Shown: positions 1 through 8,867, counted from the stretch's first letter. The stretch: 64,000 nt of DNA from Verrucomicrobiota bacterium (GCA_022711435.1 JAKLFB010000001.1:248001-312000); one strand, 5' to 3'. The notes: generated from the letters alone by a model not told the origin. Numbers and translations: made by a program.

Positions 1-2
1 TG

Positions 3-1541
3 GTGGACGGAGTGGATCTGGCGCGGCAGCTGCCGACCGTGGGCGGCCTGGTCATCCAGGCGCGCCTGCGCGGGGCGCGGCTGATCGTCATCGATCCGCG
101 GCGCCACCGGCTGGCCGAGCTGGCCAACGGCTTTCTCCAATACCGCCCCGGCACCGACGTATTTCTCTACGGCGCGATGGCGAAGGTGATCGTGGATCGA
201 GGCCTCGAGAACCGCGCGTTCATTCGCGACCACTGCGGGGGCTACGAGGCGTTTCTGGAGGCGGTGGCCGGCTACGACCTGCTGATGGCGGCGGATGTGT
301 GCGGGGTGCCGGCCGAGCAGATCGAGCGGGCTGCCCTGGCCTACGGCCGGGCGGGCCGGGCCGCCCTGCTTTACTCGACGGGCAGCGAGTCCCGCGAGAA
401 GGCCGCCATGCAGTCGCTGGTCAACCTGGTTCTGCTCACCGGCAACCTCGGCAAGCCCGGGTCCGGGCTCTATCCTCTGACCGAGCAGAACAACCTGCAG
501 GGCGTGTGCGACCTGGGGATGCTGCCCGACCGATGGCCGGGCTATCGGCCGGTGGAGGACGACGCGGCGCGGGAGCGCCTCGAGGCCCTCTGGAAGAGGC
601 CGCTGCCCCGCCGGCCGGGGCTGGACACGCGGCAGGCGTTCGAGCAGGCCGGGCGCAACGGGATTCGGGGGCTTTGGCTCTGCCGGTACGATCCGGTGAG
701 CACAGCCTTTTTCTGCGAGGCGGCGGGTGCGCTGGCGGATCTGGAGTTGGTGGTGGTGCAGCACCTCTTCATGACGGGCACGGCGAGCCTCGCGCACGTC
801 GTTCTGCCGACGGTGGCTTTTGGCGAGGAGCAGGTCACCTTCACCAGCACCGAGCGCAGGATCCAGCTCGCCTGCCGGGTTGTTCCGCCGCCGGCGGGTC
901 CGCGGCCCGCTTGGCAGCACATCGTCGAGGTCGCCCAGCGGCTGGGCGCCGACTGGCAGTACCCGGATGCGGCTCATGTGATGGCCGAGATCGGGCAGGC
1001 GGTGCCGTTCTACCGCGGAGCCAGCTACGAGAACCTGGCCCGGGACTACGGCCGCCAATGGCCGTGCACCCCTGAAAAACCGCTGGGCACGCGCTGGCTC
1101 TTCGACGATGGCTTTGGCGATCGGCCGTTCCGGTTCGCGCCCGTGCCCCTTCCGGCCATGGGGGCCAGCGCGCCCTCGGATTACCCCATGTCGCTCATCT
1201 TCGGGAACTCGCTCTACTACTGGCACCAGAACGTCCTGGTCAAGCACAGCGAGACCCTCAAGCGGGAGTACCGGATCCTGCTGCTGGATTACCCGGCTGG
1301 ATTCGTCGAGATCAGCCCCGATGACGCGAAAGCCGCGGGCATCCGGGACGGGCAGAAGATCCGGCTCGTGACGGCCTGCGGCGCAGCCGTCACCACCGCA
1401 CGGGTCACCTCGGAGGTGCGGAACGGGACGATCTACGTGCCGTATTTTGTCCGCGAGGTCGAGAAACAGATCCTGGGACAAGCCTCGGTCGATGCCGGCA
1501 ACCTCAGCCGGCCGGTCCCGGTGCGGGTGGAGGCCGCCTGA
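3..1541 (+). CDS. Molybdopterin oxidoreductase, formate dehydrogenase (FdhF/FdhA) family, C-terminal 512 residues
   Basis: The gene is open at the left edge. The first codon shown (GTG) is probably internal, because the family has about 700 residues and the N-terminal Fe-S site and the catalytic Cys/Sec-His pair are missing. What remains covers most of the Mo-bisMGD domains: the family block LVNLVLLTGNLGKPGSG followed by EQNNLQGVCDLGMLPD and PGY (residues 138-180), and a C-terminal cofactor-binding domain from about residue 395. The family block usually reads PLRGQNN, with the Arg known as the formate-positioning residue (R333 of E. coli FdhH); here it reads PLTEQNN. The usual MGITQH stretch just before is also replaced, by YSTGSES. 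The enzyme is therefore FdhF-like by fold, but formate as substrate is inference. It is the first visible gene of the hydrogenase operon, 3 nt before the next gene. Confidence 0.85.
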   Translation: MDGVDLARQLPTVGGLVIQARLRGARLIVIDPRRHRLAELANGFLQYRPGTDVFLYGAMAKVIVDRGLENRAFIRDHCGGYEAFLEAVAGYDLLMAADVCGVPAEQIERAALAYGRAGRAALLYSTGSESREKAAMQSLVNLVLLTGNLGKPGSGLYPLTEQNNLQGVCDLGMLPDRWPGYRPVEDDAARERLEALWKRPLPRRPGLDTRQAFEQAGRNGIRGLWLCRYDPVSTAFFCEAAGALADLELVVVQHLFMTGTASLAHVVLPTVAFGEEQVTFTSTERRIQLACRVVPPPAGPRPAWQHIVEVAQRLGADWQYPDAAHVMAEIGQAVPFYRGASYENLARDYGRQWPCTPEKPLGTRWLFDDGFGDRPFRFAPVPLPAMGASAPSDYPMSLIFGNSLYYWHQNVLVKHSETLKREYRILLLDYPAGFVEISPDDAKAAGIRDGQKIRLVTACGAAVTTARVTSEVRNGTIYVPYFVREVEKQILGQASVDAGNLSRPVPVRVEAA

Positions 1542-1544
1542 TCT

Positions 1545-2669
1545 ATGCGCGCGCGCATCCTCGCCTCCCATCAGATCGGCCGGATCCTCGAGCGGCTGCG
1601 CCGGGATTACGAGGTCTTCGCTCCGTTCCAGGGGCGCGGGCGCGACACCTTTTTTGACCGCGTGACGGCGGAGAATCAGGACCAGGTCCAGCTTCATCTT
1701 CCCAACCCGTATTATCCGCCCAAGCGCTACGTGCTGCCGCATCTGGAGCGGCTGATGACGATGCGGCGGGAGGGGGCGGAGTGGCGGATCGAGCCGGCCC
1801 CGGACGTGCAGCCTCGGGCGATCTTTGGGATCCGCTCGTGCGACGTGGCCGGGATACGGCACCTGGACCGGTTCTATCTGGGGCGGCAGTTCCTGGATCC
1901 CTACTATGCGCGCCGGCGGCGGGGGTTGTTCCTGGTCAACGTGGTCTGCACCGATCTGGAGCGCGACATCAACGAGGAGTGTTTCTGCGTCTGCGCCGAC
2001 ACCGGGCCGGCGGCGGCCGAGGGATTCGATCTGCAGCTTATGGATCTGGGGGGGGAGCTACTGGTGGCGGCCGGGTCCGCGGCGGGCGAAGCCTTCCTTG
2101 CAGATCCCATGTTCCAGCGGGGGACACCCGAGCATCTGGAGCGGCGCCGGGAGATCCTCGAGCGGACCCGGCGCAGCTTCCGGGCGACCACGGGCTGGTT
2201 TTCCGCGACGGTGCGCTACATCACGCGCGGGGACGTGCTGGATGCGACGTGGACCGAGGTGGGCCACCGGTGCCTCGAATGCGGCGGCTGCACATACGTC
2301 TGCCCGGCGTGCACCTGCTTCACCGTGTCCGATCGGCCGACGGCCAGCGGCGAGATCGAGCGAGTCCGGCTCTGGGATGCCTGCGCTCTCAACGGGTTCA
2401 CCCGGATGGCCGGCGGATTCAATCCGCGCCGGGCGGTTCACGACCGGCGCAACCGCCGGTTCTTCCGCAAGCTGGCCCATTATTTCATCCAGCGCGAGCT
2501 GTCGATGGCTTGCGTGGGGTGCGGGCGGTGCGACGCCGTCTGCCATGGCGAGGTGGGCATGCCCAGCGTGATCGAGATGATTCGCCGCGCCACGAGCAAG
2601 GCGATCTCGGCGCCCGCGGCTCCGGCGGCTGCCGCTGCCGCCCAACCCGAGCCGGGGAGGAAGACATGA
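1545..2669 (+). CDS. 4Fe-4S dicluster electron-transfer subunit, sulfhydrogenase beta (HydB)-like
   Basis: This 374-residue soluble protein resembles the beta subunit of NAD(P)-linked sulfhydrogenases and subunit A of anaerobic sulfite reductases. Two C-terminal ferredoxin motifs are visible: Cys243, 246, 249 and 253 (with further Cys at 256 and 258), and Cys323, 326, 329 and 333. Between them lies WDACALNGF...AGGFNPR, a stretch usual in this family. Its expected role is to carry electrons between the flavin subunit encoded next and the molybdenum or hydrogenase subunits. The last 30 residues are an Ala/Pro-rich tail. The stop codon overlaps the next start (ATGA), so translation is probably coupled. 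Confidence 0.85.
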   Translation: MRARILASHQIGRILERLRRDYEVFAPFQGRGRDTFFDRVTAENQDQVQLHLPNPYYPPKRYVLPHLERLMTMRREGAEWRIEPAPDVQPRAIFGIRSCDVAGIRHLDRFYLGRQFLDPYYARRRRGLFLVNVVCTDLERDINEECFCVCADTGPAAAEGFDLQLMDLGGELLVAAGSAAGEAFLADPMFQRGTPEHLERRREILERTRRSFRATTGWFSATVRYITRGDVLDATWTEVGHRCLECGGCTYVCPACTCFTVSDRPTASGEIERVRLWDACALNGFTRMAGGFNPRRAVHDRRNRRFFRKLAHYFIQRELSMACVGCGRCDAVCHGEVGMPSVIEMIRRATSKAISAPAAPAAAAAAQPEPGRKT

Positions 2670-3580
2670 GCCCATCCGGCAAGCCTGCTCCGATGCCGCG
2701 CGAGGGCGCGGCGGCCGAGGCCGGCCCCGACCCGGCGGCGGATCCGCGGACCAACATCTACCTGCCGCGCCTGGCGGTGGTCGACCGCGTGGTCGACGAG
2801 ATCGCCGACGTCCGGACCCTGTTCTGGCATTTCGAGGATCCCGAGGCGCAGCGGGCCTTCCGGCAGTTCCGGCCCGGCCAGTTCGCCCAGGTCACCGTGT
2901 TCGGAACCGGCGAGTTTCCGGCCTCGCTGCCGGCCAGCCCGACCGAGGCGGAGACCTTCTTCACCGTGCGGCAGGTGGGGAGCTGCACCGCCGCGCTGCA
3001 CCGGTTGCGCGCCGGGGATCGATTCGGCGTGCGCGGCCCCTACGGCAACGGATTTCGGATGGACGATTTCGCGGGCCAGAACCTGGTATTCGTGGCGGGC
3101 GGCATCGGCCTGATCCCGCTTCGATCGTGCATCCTGTATGCCCTGGCGCACCGCTCCCAGTACGGGCGGATCCTGGTTTTTTACGGGGCGAAGACGCCGC
3201 GCGAGCTGATGTATCGGGAGAACCTCCGGTCATGGGAGGAGGCGGCGGGCATCGAATGCCATCTCACCGTCGATCAGCCGGGGGAGGGATGGACCGGCCA
3301 TGTGGGCGTCGTGGGCGGTCTGTTCAAGAAGCCGGGCGTTCAAGTCCCGATCGAGAACACCACCGCGTTCGTCTGCGGCCCGCCGGTCATGTTTCGGTTC
3401 GTGATCCGTGATCTGACGGGCATGGGATTGTCGCCGCAGAGGATCTACTCGACCCTCGAGCGCTACATGAAATGCGGTGTGGGCAAGTGCGGCCACTGCT
3501 GCATCGGCGTCGCCTACGTCTGCCTGGACGGCCCGGTGTTCACGTGCGAGCAGATCCAGAAGCTGGGGGAGGACATCTGA
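2666..3580 (+). CDS. FAD/NAD(P)-binding oxidoreductase, sulfhydrogenase gamma (HydG)-like
   Basis: This 304-residue protein has the ferredoxin-reductase fold. An FAD-binding barrel lies at about residues 35-135 (GQFAQVTVFG, then RGPYGNGF). A nucleotide-binding half follows (VFVAGGIGLIPLRS, VFYGAKTPRELMY, FVCGPPVMF). A C-terminal [2Fe-2S] site is formed by Cys270, 275, 278 and 286 in MKCGVGKCGHC. In sulfhydrogenases this subunit exchanges electrons with NAD(P)H. Here it sits between a molybdoenzyme and a group 4 hydrogenase, which would let the complex use or make NAD(P)H. The ATG start is chosen because it overlaps the previous stop and because the frame further upstream is a shadow. The N-terminal 30 residues are Pro/Ala-rich and low-complexity. 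Confidence 0.87.
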   Translation: MSPSGKPAPMPREGAAAEAGPDPAADPRTNIYLPRLAVVDRVVDEIADVRTLFWHFEDPEAQRAFRQFRPGQFAQVTVFGTGEFPASLPASPTEAETFFTVRQVGSCTAALHRLRAGDRFGVRGPYGNGFRMDDFAGQNLVFVAGGIGLIPLRSCILYALAHRSQYGRILVFYGAKTPRELMYRENLRSWEEAAGIECHLTVDQPGEGWTGHVGVVGGLFKKPGVQVPIENTTAFVCGPPVMFRFVIRDLTGMGLSPQRIYSTLERYMKCGVGKCGHCCIGVAYVCLDGPVFTCEQIQKLGEDI

Positions 3581-4248
3581 TGGGCGACTGGCTGTCAGAA
3601 CTGGCCGAGTGTTTCCGGGGGCGAGTCTGCCTGGCCGGCCTGGGCCGGCTGGGCGGAGGCGACGACGCCTTCGGGGTATGTCTGGCCGAGCGCCTGGCCC
3701 GGCTCGAGGCCAGGCCGGGCGTCCGCGTTCTGGCGGCTGGAACGGATCTCGAGTCCTGCGCCCATCGTCTCTCGGCGGGCAGGGACGATCACGTCATCTT
3801 CCTCGATGCGGTTGCGGCCGGCCAGACGCCCGGGACCATGATATGGATGGGCGGCGCCGATCTGCAGAACCGGTTCCCGGCGGTCTCGACCCACCGGCTG
3901 TCGCTCGGTCTTCTGGCGAGGGCGATCGAAGACGGCGGAGCGACCTGCTGCTGGCTGTTGGGGGTTGAGCCGGCCGCGCTGTCTTTGGGCGCCGCACTCT
4001 CTCCCGTGGTGGCGGGCGTTCTCGAGGAGCTGTATCGGTGGCTGGAGCATCGAGTCGCGCGTTCGCCTCTCCATGAACTTCCCCCTCTCCCGGCCTTTGG
4101 CCACCCTCTCCCCCGCGAACCGCGGGGGAGGGGGCAGGGAGAGGGGGCGTTCTGTGGTTCAGGGATTCAAGGCGAGAACCTTCGTTTGGCGAATTCTCGG
4201 GCGGCAGCCAAACGGTTTGCTGCCGCTGGTGGACCTGGCGTCTCATGA
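3580..4248 (+). CDS. hycI: [NiFe]-hydrogenase maturation endopeptidase, HycI/HyaD family, with repeat-derived tail
   Basis: Peptidase family M52 cleaves the C-terminal extension of the hydrogenase large subunit after nickel insertion; the likely substrate is the HycE-like product encoded two genes downstream. The core, about residues 15-158, shows GLGRLGGGDDAFG with the Ni-binding Asp28/29, a second Asp76 in IFLDA, and His105 in STHRLS. The family is normally about 150-160 residues long, but this protein is 222. The extra C-terminal stretch (about 160-222, LPPLPAFGHPLPREPRGRGQ and on) is encoded by a dispersed palindromic DNA repeat that stays in frame up to the next start. The start overlaps the previous stop by one base, and the stop overlaps the next ATG. 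Confidence 0.82.
   Translation: MGDWLSELAECFRGRVCLAGLGRLGGGDDAFGVCLAERLARLEARPGVRVLAAGTDLESCAHRLSAGRDDHVIFLDAVAAGQTPGTMIWMGGADLQNRFPAVSTHRLSLGLLARAIEDGGATCCWLLGVEPAALSLGAALSPVVAGVLEELYRWLEHRVARSPLHELPPLPAFGHPLPREPRGRGQGEGAFCGSGIQGENLRLANSRAAAKRFAAAGGPGVS
4071..4192 (+). repeat. Dispersed palindromic repeat, copy A, inside the 3' end of hycI
   Basis: The element contains CCCTCTCCCGGCCTTTGGCC followed by a strong hairpin CCCCCGCG/CGCGGGGG and a purine-rich strand, then about 50 more bases up to GAGAACCTTCG. It matches, inverted, the copy at 50821-50932, including flanking bases beyond the hairpins. It is read through in frame as the tail of the maturation protease. Confidence 0.8.
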
Positions 4249-6224
4249 CCACTCCGGAACAAGCGGTTCTATGGGCGGCGCTGCTGTGCGGAGCGGGTGC
4301 GATAGCGACGTTGATACCCCGGTCCAAGCGGCTGTCAGGCGGGATCGCTTTCCTGTTCATGGGGGTGGCGGGCCTTCTGGTGTGGTGGGCGGTGGCGCGC
4401 GTGCTGATGAACGGGCCGGGGGAGCCGGAGACCTTTGTCGCCTACCCGGCCTGGGGGTTTGCGCTGCGGCTGCACGTGGACGGCTTGAGCGCGGTGTTTC
4501 TGGCGCTGGTGGCCACGGTCTCCCCGGCGGCAGTATTTTTCTCGATTCGCTATCTCGACCATCATTCCGGCTATGGGCCGAGGCGGTTCTATCCTTACCT
4601 GCTGGGGTTCATTGGGGCGATGGTGGCGATCGTGAGCACCACCGACACCATGTATTTCTTCTTCATTTTCTGGCAGATGATGACGCTGACCTCTTACGCG
4701 CTGGTTCGATTCGAGCATCGCCGGCCGGAGAACGTGCGCGCCGCCAACCAGTATCTGCTGATGATGCAGGCGGCCTGCGCGCTGACGATGCTGGGGGCCC
4801 TGCTGCTGGCGCCGGCCGGTCCTGTGGCCTCGGCGGGCGGCGAGCCGGTGATGCGGTTCGATTTCGAGGCCCTGGCCCTGCAGATGCCGATGCTGCTCCG
4901 CGAGCAGCGGGGAGTGGTCACCGCCGCCCTGCTCCTCTTCCTGGTCGGGTTTGGCATCAAGCTGGGGATCTGGCCGTTCGGCCAGTTCTGGCTGCCGGAC
5001 GCCCATCCGGCGGCGCCTTCGCCCGTGAGCGCACTCCTCTCGGGGGTTATGATCAAGACCGGGATTTACGGCCTGATCCGGTATTTCCTCTGGCTGCTGC
5101 CTGAGCATACGGGGGATGACTATCCGGTGGCGGGGTGGGGGGCGGCGATGGTGGTTCTCGGTGGCATCACCCTGTTCGTCGGGACGATGCAGGCCCTGCG
5201 CCAGGAGCAGGCTAAGCGCCTGCTGGCCTACTCGAGCATGGGCCAGGCCGGCTACCTGTTGTTCGGCCTGGGGGTGTGTCTGGTCCTGCTCCCATCCGCC
5301 CATCCCGCGGCGCCGTCCCTGGCCGCTCTCGCCCTGGTGGGCGTGCTGTTCCACACGCTGAATCACGGGCTGTTCAAGAGCCTGCTGTTTCTGGGCGCCG
5401 GCTCGGTGCAGCGGGCGACCGGCACGCTCGACCTGAATCGGTTGGGCGGCCTGCTGGCGCGCATGCCCTGGACGGGCGCCGCGGCGCTTGTGGCGGCCCT
5501 GGCGATCTCCGGGGTCCCGCTGCTGAACGGTTTCGCGAGCAAATGGTGTCTGTTCGTTTCGGCGATTGCGGGCGGCCGATGCGCGCCCTATCTGCCATGG
5601 GCGGGTGCGGTGGCGATCCTGACCAGCGCAGTCACCCTGGCGTGCTTTGTGAAGTGGTATGGCATGATCTTCCTGGCGCGATCCCATCGGCGGGTCCCTG
5701 GGGCTGGGGCGGATCGGCTGTCGATCGAGTCGCCGTGGACGATGCGGCTGCCGCTTCTGCTGCTGGCGGCGGCCTGCGTGGCGCTGGGATTATGGCCGGC
5801 GCTCGCGCTGGATTTTGTCTGCCAATCGCTCCAGGAGAGCTGGCAGGCGCTGGGATCGGGGCTCGGCCGCGCGCAGCCGTGGGCGGCGGCGGGCATCACC
5901 GGCATCATGATGGCGGACGGGTCGGCGGCCTACCTGCCGCTGGCATTGGCGGCGATCCTGGCGCCGCTGGTTATCGGGGCGATTTTGCTGAGCCGAATGG
6001 GGGCCAGCGCGCGGCGCGCCGTCAGCCCCTGGCTTTGCGGTTACGTCCGCGAAGCCAACGAACACCGTCTTCAGGCCCGCCATTACTACGGCGAAATCCA
6101 TCGCCATTTCCGGTGGCTGGGAGGCGCACCGCCGCCCCAGCCGCAGCCGGATGCGGCCTCCGGATCCGAGGCCCTTCCCGGATCGAATCCGCCTCCCGCA
6201 CCGCCGGATTGCTCCCGCCCATGA
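4245..6224 (+). CDS. hycC: Membrane proton-pump subunit of group 4 hydrogenase, HycC/HyfB (NuoL/M/N) family
   Basis: A 659-residue integral membrane protein of the antiporter-like family shared by complex I, formate hydrogenlyase and Mrp antiporters. There are many hydrophobic segments from the N-terminus (AVLWAALLCGAGAIATL) to about residue 590. The core block FLVGFGIKLGIWPFGQFWLPDAHPAAPSPVSALLSGVMIKTG (residues about 231-275) carries the conserved Lys, and FHTLNHGLFKSLLFLGAGSV (about 368-387) carries the His/Lys of the second half-channel. The role is to couple hydrogenase turnover to ion translocation. The C-terminal about 65 residues are soluble and Pro-rich. The start overlaps hycI and the stop overlaps hycE, both by ATGA. 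Confidence 0.93.
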   Translation: MTTPEQAVLWAALLCGAGAIATLIPRSKRLSGGIAFLFMGVAGLLVWWAVARVLMNGPGEPETFVAYPAWGFALRLHVDGLSAVFLALVATVSPAAVFFSIRYLDHHSGYGPRRFYPYLLGFIGAMVAIVSTTDTMYFFFIFWQMMTLTSYALVRFEHRRPENVRAANQYLLMMQAACALTMLGALLLAPAGPVASAGGEPVMRFDFEALALQMPMLLREQRGVVTAALLLFLVGFGIKLGIWPFGQFWLPDAHPAAPSPVSALLSGVMIKTGIYGLIRYFLWLLPEHTGDDYPVAGWGAAMVVLGGITLFVGTMQALRQEQAKRLLAYSSMGQAGYLLFGLGVCLVLLPSAHPAAPSLAALALVGVLFHTLNHGLFKSLLFLGAGSVQRATGTLDLNRLGGLLARMPWTGAAALVAALAISGVPLLNGFASKWCLFVSAIAGGRCAPYLPWAGAVAILTSAVTLACFVKWYGMIFLARSHRRVPGAGADRLSIESPWTMRLPLLLLAAACVALGLWPALALDFVCQSLQESWQALGSGLGRAQPWAAAGITGIMMADGSAAYLPLALAAILAPLVIGAILLSRMGASARRAVSPWLCGYVREANEHRLQARHYYGEIHRHFRWLGGAPPPQPQPDAASGSEALPGSNPPPAPPDCSRP

Positions 6225-7912
6225 AACCGAGCGAGATCCTCACCCCCATCAAGCAGCGGTACGGGACGGCCATCCAGCGGATCGACCGGCTGGACGACCG
6301 CCGCCTGGTCCTGCATGTCGATGCGGGCGCGCTGAAGTCCATCTGCCGGTTTCTGTTCCGCGATCTCGATGCTCGTTACATCGCGGGCATCGGGGCGGAT
6401 GATCGGCCGTATTCAGGCCGGTTCATGGTGGCTCACAACTTCGCGTTCGATCGGGACGGGCTGCTGGCGAGCGTTCTTGCGATGCTGCCTGCGGATGCGC
6501 CCGAGGTGGACAGCATTGCGGGCGAGGTGCCGGCGGCGAGCTGGAGCGAGCGCGAGTTCCACGACCTGGTGGGGATCGTGCCGCGCAACCATCCCAATCC
6601 CAAGCGGCTGGTGTTGCCCGACGGCTGGCCGGACCGGGTGCATCCGCTGCGCAAGGAGCGCCCCTGGAACGACCGGCCGGACGGCTACGACGAGGATCGG
6701 CCTTTCGCGTTCGATCCTGCGCCGCCGGGCTGCGTGGTGGTGCCCCTGGGGCCGTTTCATCCGACGCTGGACGAGCCGGCGCACTTCCGCCTCTACGTGG
6801 ACGGCGAAATCGTGCGGGGCTGCGAGTATCGAGGGTTCATGGTCCACCGCGGCATCGAGAAGCTGGCGGAATCCGTGTTGACCTACAACGACATCCCGAT
6901 GGCGGCGGAGCGGATCTGCGGGATCTGCGGCTGCGTGCACAATGTGGCGTATGCGCAGGCGGTCGAGCAGGCGGCGTCGATCCCGGTGCCGCCTCGAGCG
7001 GAGTACATCCGCACCATCATGCTCGAGATCGAGCGTTTGCACAGCCATCTGCTCTGGGTGGGGCTGGCAGGCCACATCCTGGGCTACGACACCCTGTTCA
7101 TGCATTGCTTCCGCATCCGCGAGCCGGTGATGTGGATTGCGGAGAAGATCAGCGGGAACCGCAAGACCTACGCCCTCTGCCTGATCGGTGGCGTCCGATG
7201 GGATATCACGCCCGAGCTGCATGACGAGCTGGATCAGGTCCTGAACCGGCTTGAAGCGCAGTGGAGACCGCTGGTATCCGCCCTGCTGGAGGATCGCAAC
7301 CTGCGCCGCCGGGCCGCCGGGATCGGCGTGGCCGATCGCGCCTTGATCAAGGAGCAAGGCTTGATCGGGCCGGTCGCGCGCGCCGCCGGCATCGACATCG
7401 ATTGCCGCCGCGACCATCCCTATGCGGCCTACGACCGAGTCGATTTCGATGTCATCCTTGCCCAGGATCCGGATGTCTGGGGGCGGATCAGCGTTCGCGC
7501 CCGGGAGGTCTTCGAGTCGATTCGCATCATCCGCCAATGTCTGGTCAAACTGCCGGCGGGGCTGCTCCAGGCGCCGATTGCGGACGAGCTGCCGATCGGC
7601 CGGATTGGGATGTCGTCGGTCGAGGCGCCTCGGGGCGAGTCCCACCACTGGCTGATCACCGGCGAAAACCACCGGCCGCGCCGCTGGCGGGTACGCGCGC
7701 CGACCTACCAGAACCTCCAGGGGATCCCCGCCATGATCCGGGACCAGCGGCTGGCGGACATGACGATCACCCTGGGCAGCATCGATCCCTGCTTTTCGTG
7801 CACGGATCGTCTCGAGACGGTGGACGTGCGCACCGGCGCGGTTCGGGTGTGTCCGCCGGAGGAGCTGCGCGACCGGCTGCGCCAGCGGTGGAACGAACCG
7901 ACGACGCCCTGA
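6221..7912 (+). CDS. hycE: Group 4 [NiFe]-hydrogenase large subunit, HycE-like (30-kDa domain fused to catalytic domain)
   Basis: A 563-residue fusion. Residues 1 to about 150 form a NuoC-like 30-kDa domain (SEREFHDLVGIVPRNHPNPK, then LPDGWPD). The rest is the catalytic large subunit. Both nickel-binding motifs are intact: RICGICGCVH with Cys233 and Cys236, and DPCFSCTDR with Cys524 and Cys527. The fused layout and the DPCxSCTDR end are typical of formate-hydrogenlyase-type group 4 enzymes. About 33 residues follow the last motif, consistent with a C-terminal peptide removed by the protease encoded in the same operon. The ATG overlaps the previous stop (ATGA); the longer upstream reading frame is a shadow of hycC. 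All four nickel ligands are Cys, with no sign of selenocysteine. Confidence 0.94.
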   Translation: MKPSEILTPIKQRYGTAIQRIDRLDDRRLVLHVDAGALKSICRFLFRDLDARYIAGIGADDRPYSGRFMVAHNFAFDRDGLLASVLAMLPADAPEVDSIAGEVPAASWSEREFHDLVGIVPRNHPNPKRLVLPDGWPDRVHPLRKERPWNDRPDGYDEDRPFAFDPAPPGCVVVPLGPFHPTLDEPAHFRLYVDGEIVRGCEYRGFMVHRGIEKLAESVLTYNDIPMAAERICGICGCVHNVAYAQAVEQAASIPVPPRAEYIRTIMLEIERLHSHLLWVGLAGHILGYDTLFMHCFRIREPVMWIAEKISGNRKTYALCLIGGVRWDITPELHDELDQVLNRLEAQWRPLVSALLEDRNLRRRAAGIGVADRALIKEQGLIGPVARAAGIDIDCRRDHPYAAYDRVDFDVILAQDPDVWGRISVRAREVFESIRIIRQCLVKLPAGLLQAPIADELPIGRIGMSSVEAPRGESHHWLITGENHRPRRWRVRAPTYQNLQGIPAMIRDQRLADMTITLGSIDPCFSCTDRLETVDVRTGAVRVCPPEELRDRLRQRWNEPTTP

Positions 7913-7921
7913 TCTACGACC

Positions 7922-8845
7922 ATGAGCGGCCATCTCCACGAAATCCTCGCTCGCGGATTGCTTCAGGCAGGCGCGGTCCTGCTGGCGGCGCCGCTGGCCG
8001 AGGGTGTCATGCGCAAGATCACCGCCGTTCTCCAATCCCGGCAGGGGCCGCCGGTCATTCAGCCCTATTACGACCTGCTCAAGCTGATGGGCAAGGAGGA
8101 CCTCGAGTGCGGCGAGAGCCCCTGGATGCAGCGATTGGCGGGCTGGCTTGCGCTGGTTGCGCCGCTGTCCGTGGCGGCGCTCTGGCCCGGCATCGGCGGG
8201 CAGGGCCCGGCCGCCGGGGACGCGATACTGCTGGTCTATCTCCTGACCCTGGGGGGGGTTGCGACGCTACTGGCCGGTCTGGCGGCCGGGTCCACCTATT
8301 CGCTGCTCGGGATCAGCCGGGAGATGATGACCATGATGGTTCTCGAGCCGCTTCTGGCGATCGCGCTGCTGGTCGCCGCCTGCCACGCGGACTCTCTCCA
8401 GCTCGCCGACCTCTTCGGCGGAGCCATCTATGGCCGGTCCGGCCATTCCGGGTCCGGCCTGCTGATGCTCGGCGTGCTGGTGTTCGCCTTTCAGGCCATG
8501 GTCAGCCGCCGGCCCTTCGACATGACCGAGGCCGAAAGCGAGATCATGGAAGGCCCCCTGATGGAATATTCGGGCCCGAAGCTGGCCCTGCTGCAATGGG
8601 CGCGCATGGCGCGGCTGGTCGTGTCGAGCGCCCTGATGGTGGCGCTGTTCTGGCCGGGCGGCGCGCAGCTGGGATTTCCGTGGGCGGCGCTGGTGTTCGC
8701 CGCCAAGACCGCCGCCGTCATCCTCGCCGTGACGGTCATCGCGGCCACCCATGTCCGATACCGCGTGGACCAGGCGATCCGCTATTTCGGCGGCATGCTG
8801 CTGGCGGGCTTGGCCGCCTTGGGCCTGGCGTGTTTTGGATTCTAA
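7922..8845 (+). CDS. hycD: Membrane anchor subunit of group 4 hydrogenase, HycD/HyfC (NuoH) family
   Basis: A 307-residue hydrophobic protein of the NuoH family that links the soluble hydrogenase arm to the membrane pump. The first cytoplasmic loop RKITAVLQSRQGPPVIQPYY and the following DLLKLMGKE are signature stretches. The second loop has RRPFDMTEAESEIMEG (residues about 197-212), which carries the charged residues common to NuoH and HycD. Around eight membrane segments can be drawn. It starts 9 nt after hycE and is separated from the next gene by 22 nt. Confidence 0.93.
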   Translation: MSGHLHEILARGLLQAGAVLLAAPLAEGVMRKITAVLQSRQGPPVIQPYYDLLKLMGKEDLECGESPWMQRLAGWLALVAPLSVAALWPGIGGQGPAAGDAILLVYLLTLGGVATLLAGLAAGSTYSLLGISREMMTMMVLEPLLAIALLVAACHADSLQLADLFGGAIYGRSGHSGSGLLMLGVLVFAFQAMVSRRPFDMTEAESEIMEGPLMEYSGPKLALLQWARMARLVVSSALMVALFWPGGAQLGFPWAALVFAAKTAAVILAVTVIAATHVRYRVDQAIRYFGGMLLAGLAALGLACFGF

Positions 8846-8867
8846 CCCGACCACGGATCAATCGCCT

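Noticed and set aside
6900..7810. Selenocysteine in the hydrogenase large subunit
   Set aside because: All four nickel-binding positions are ordinary Cys codons (TGC), with no in-frame TGA in the gene.
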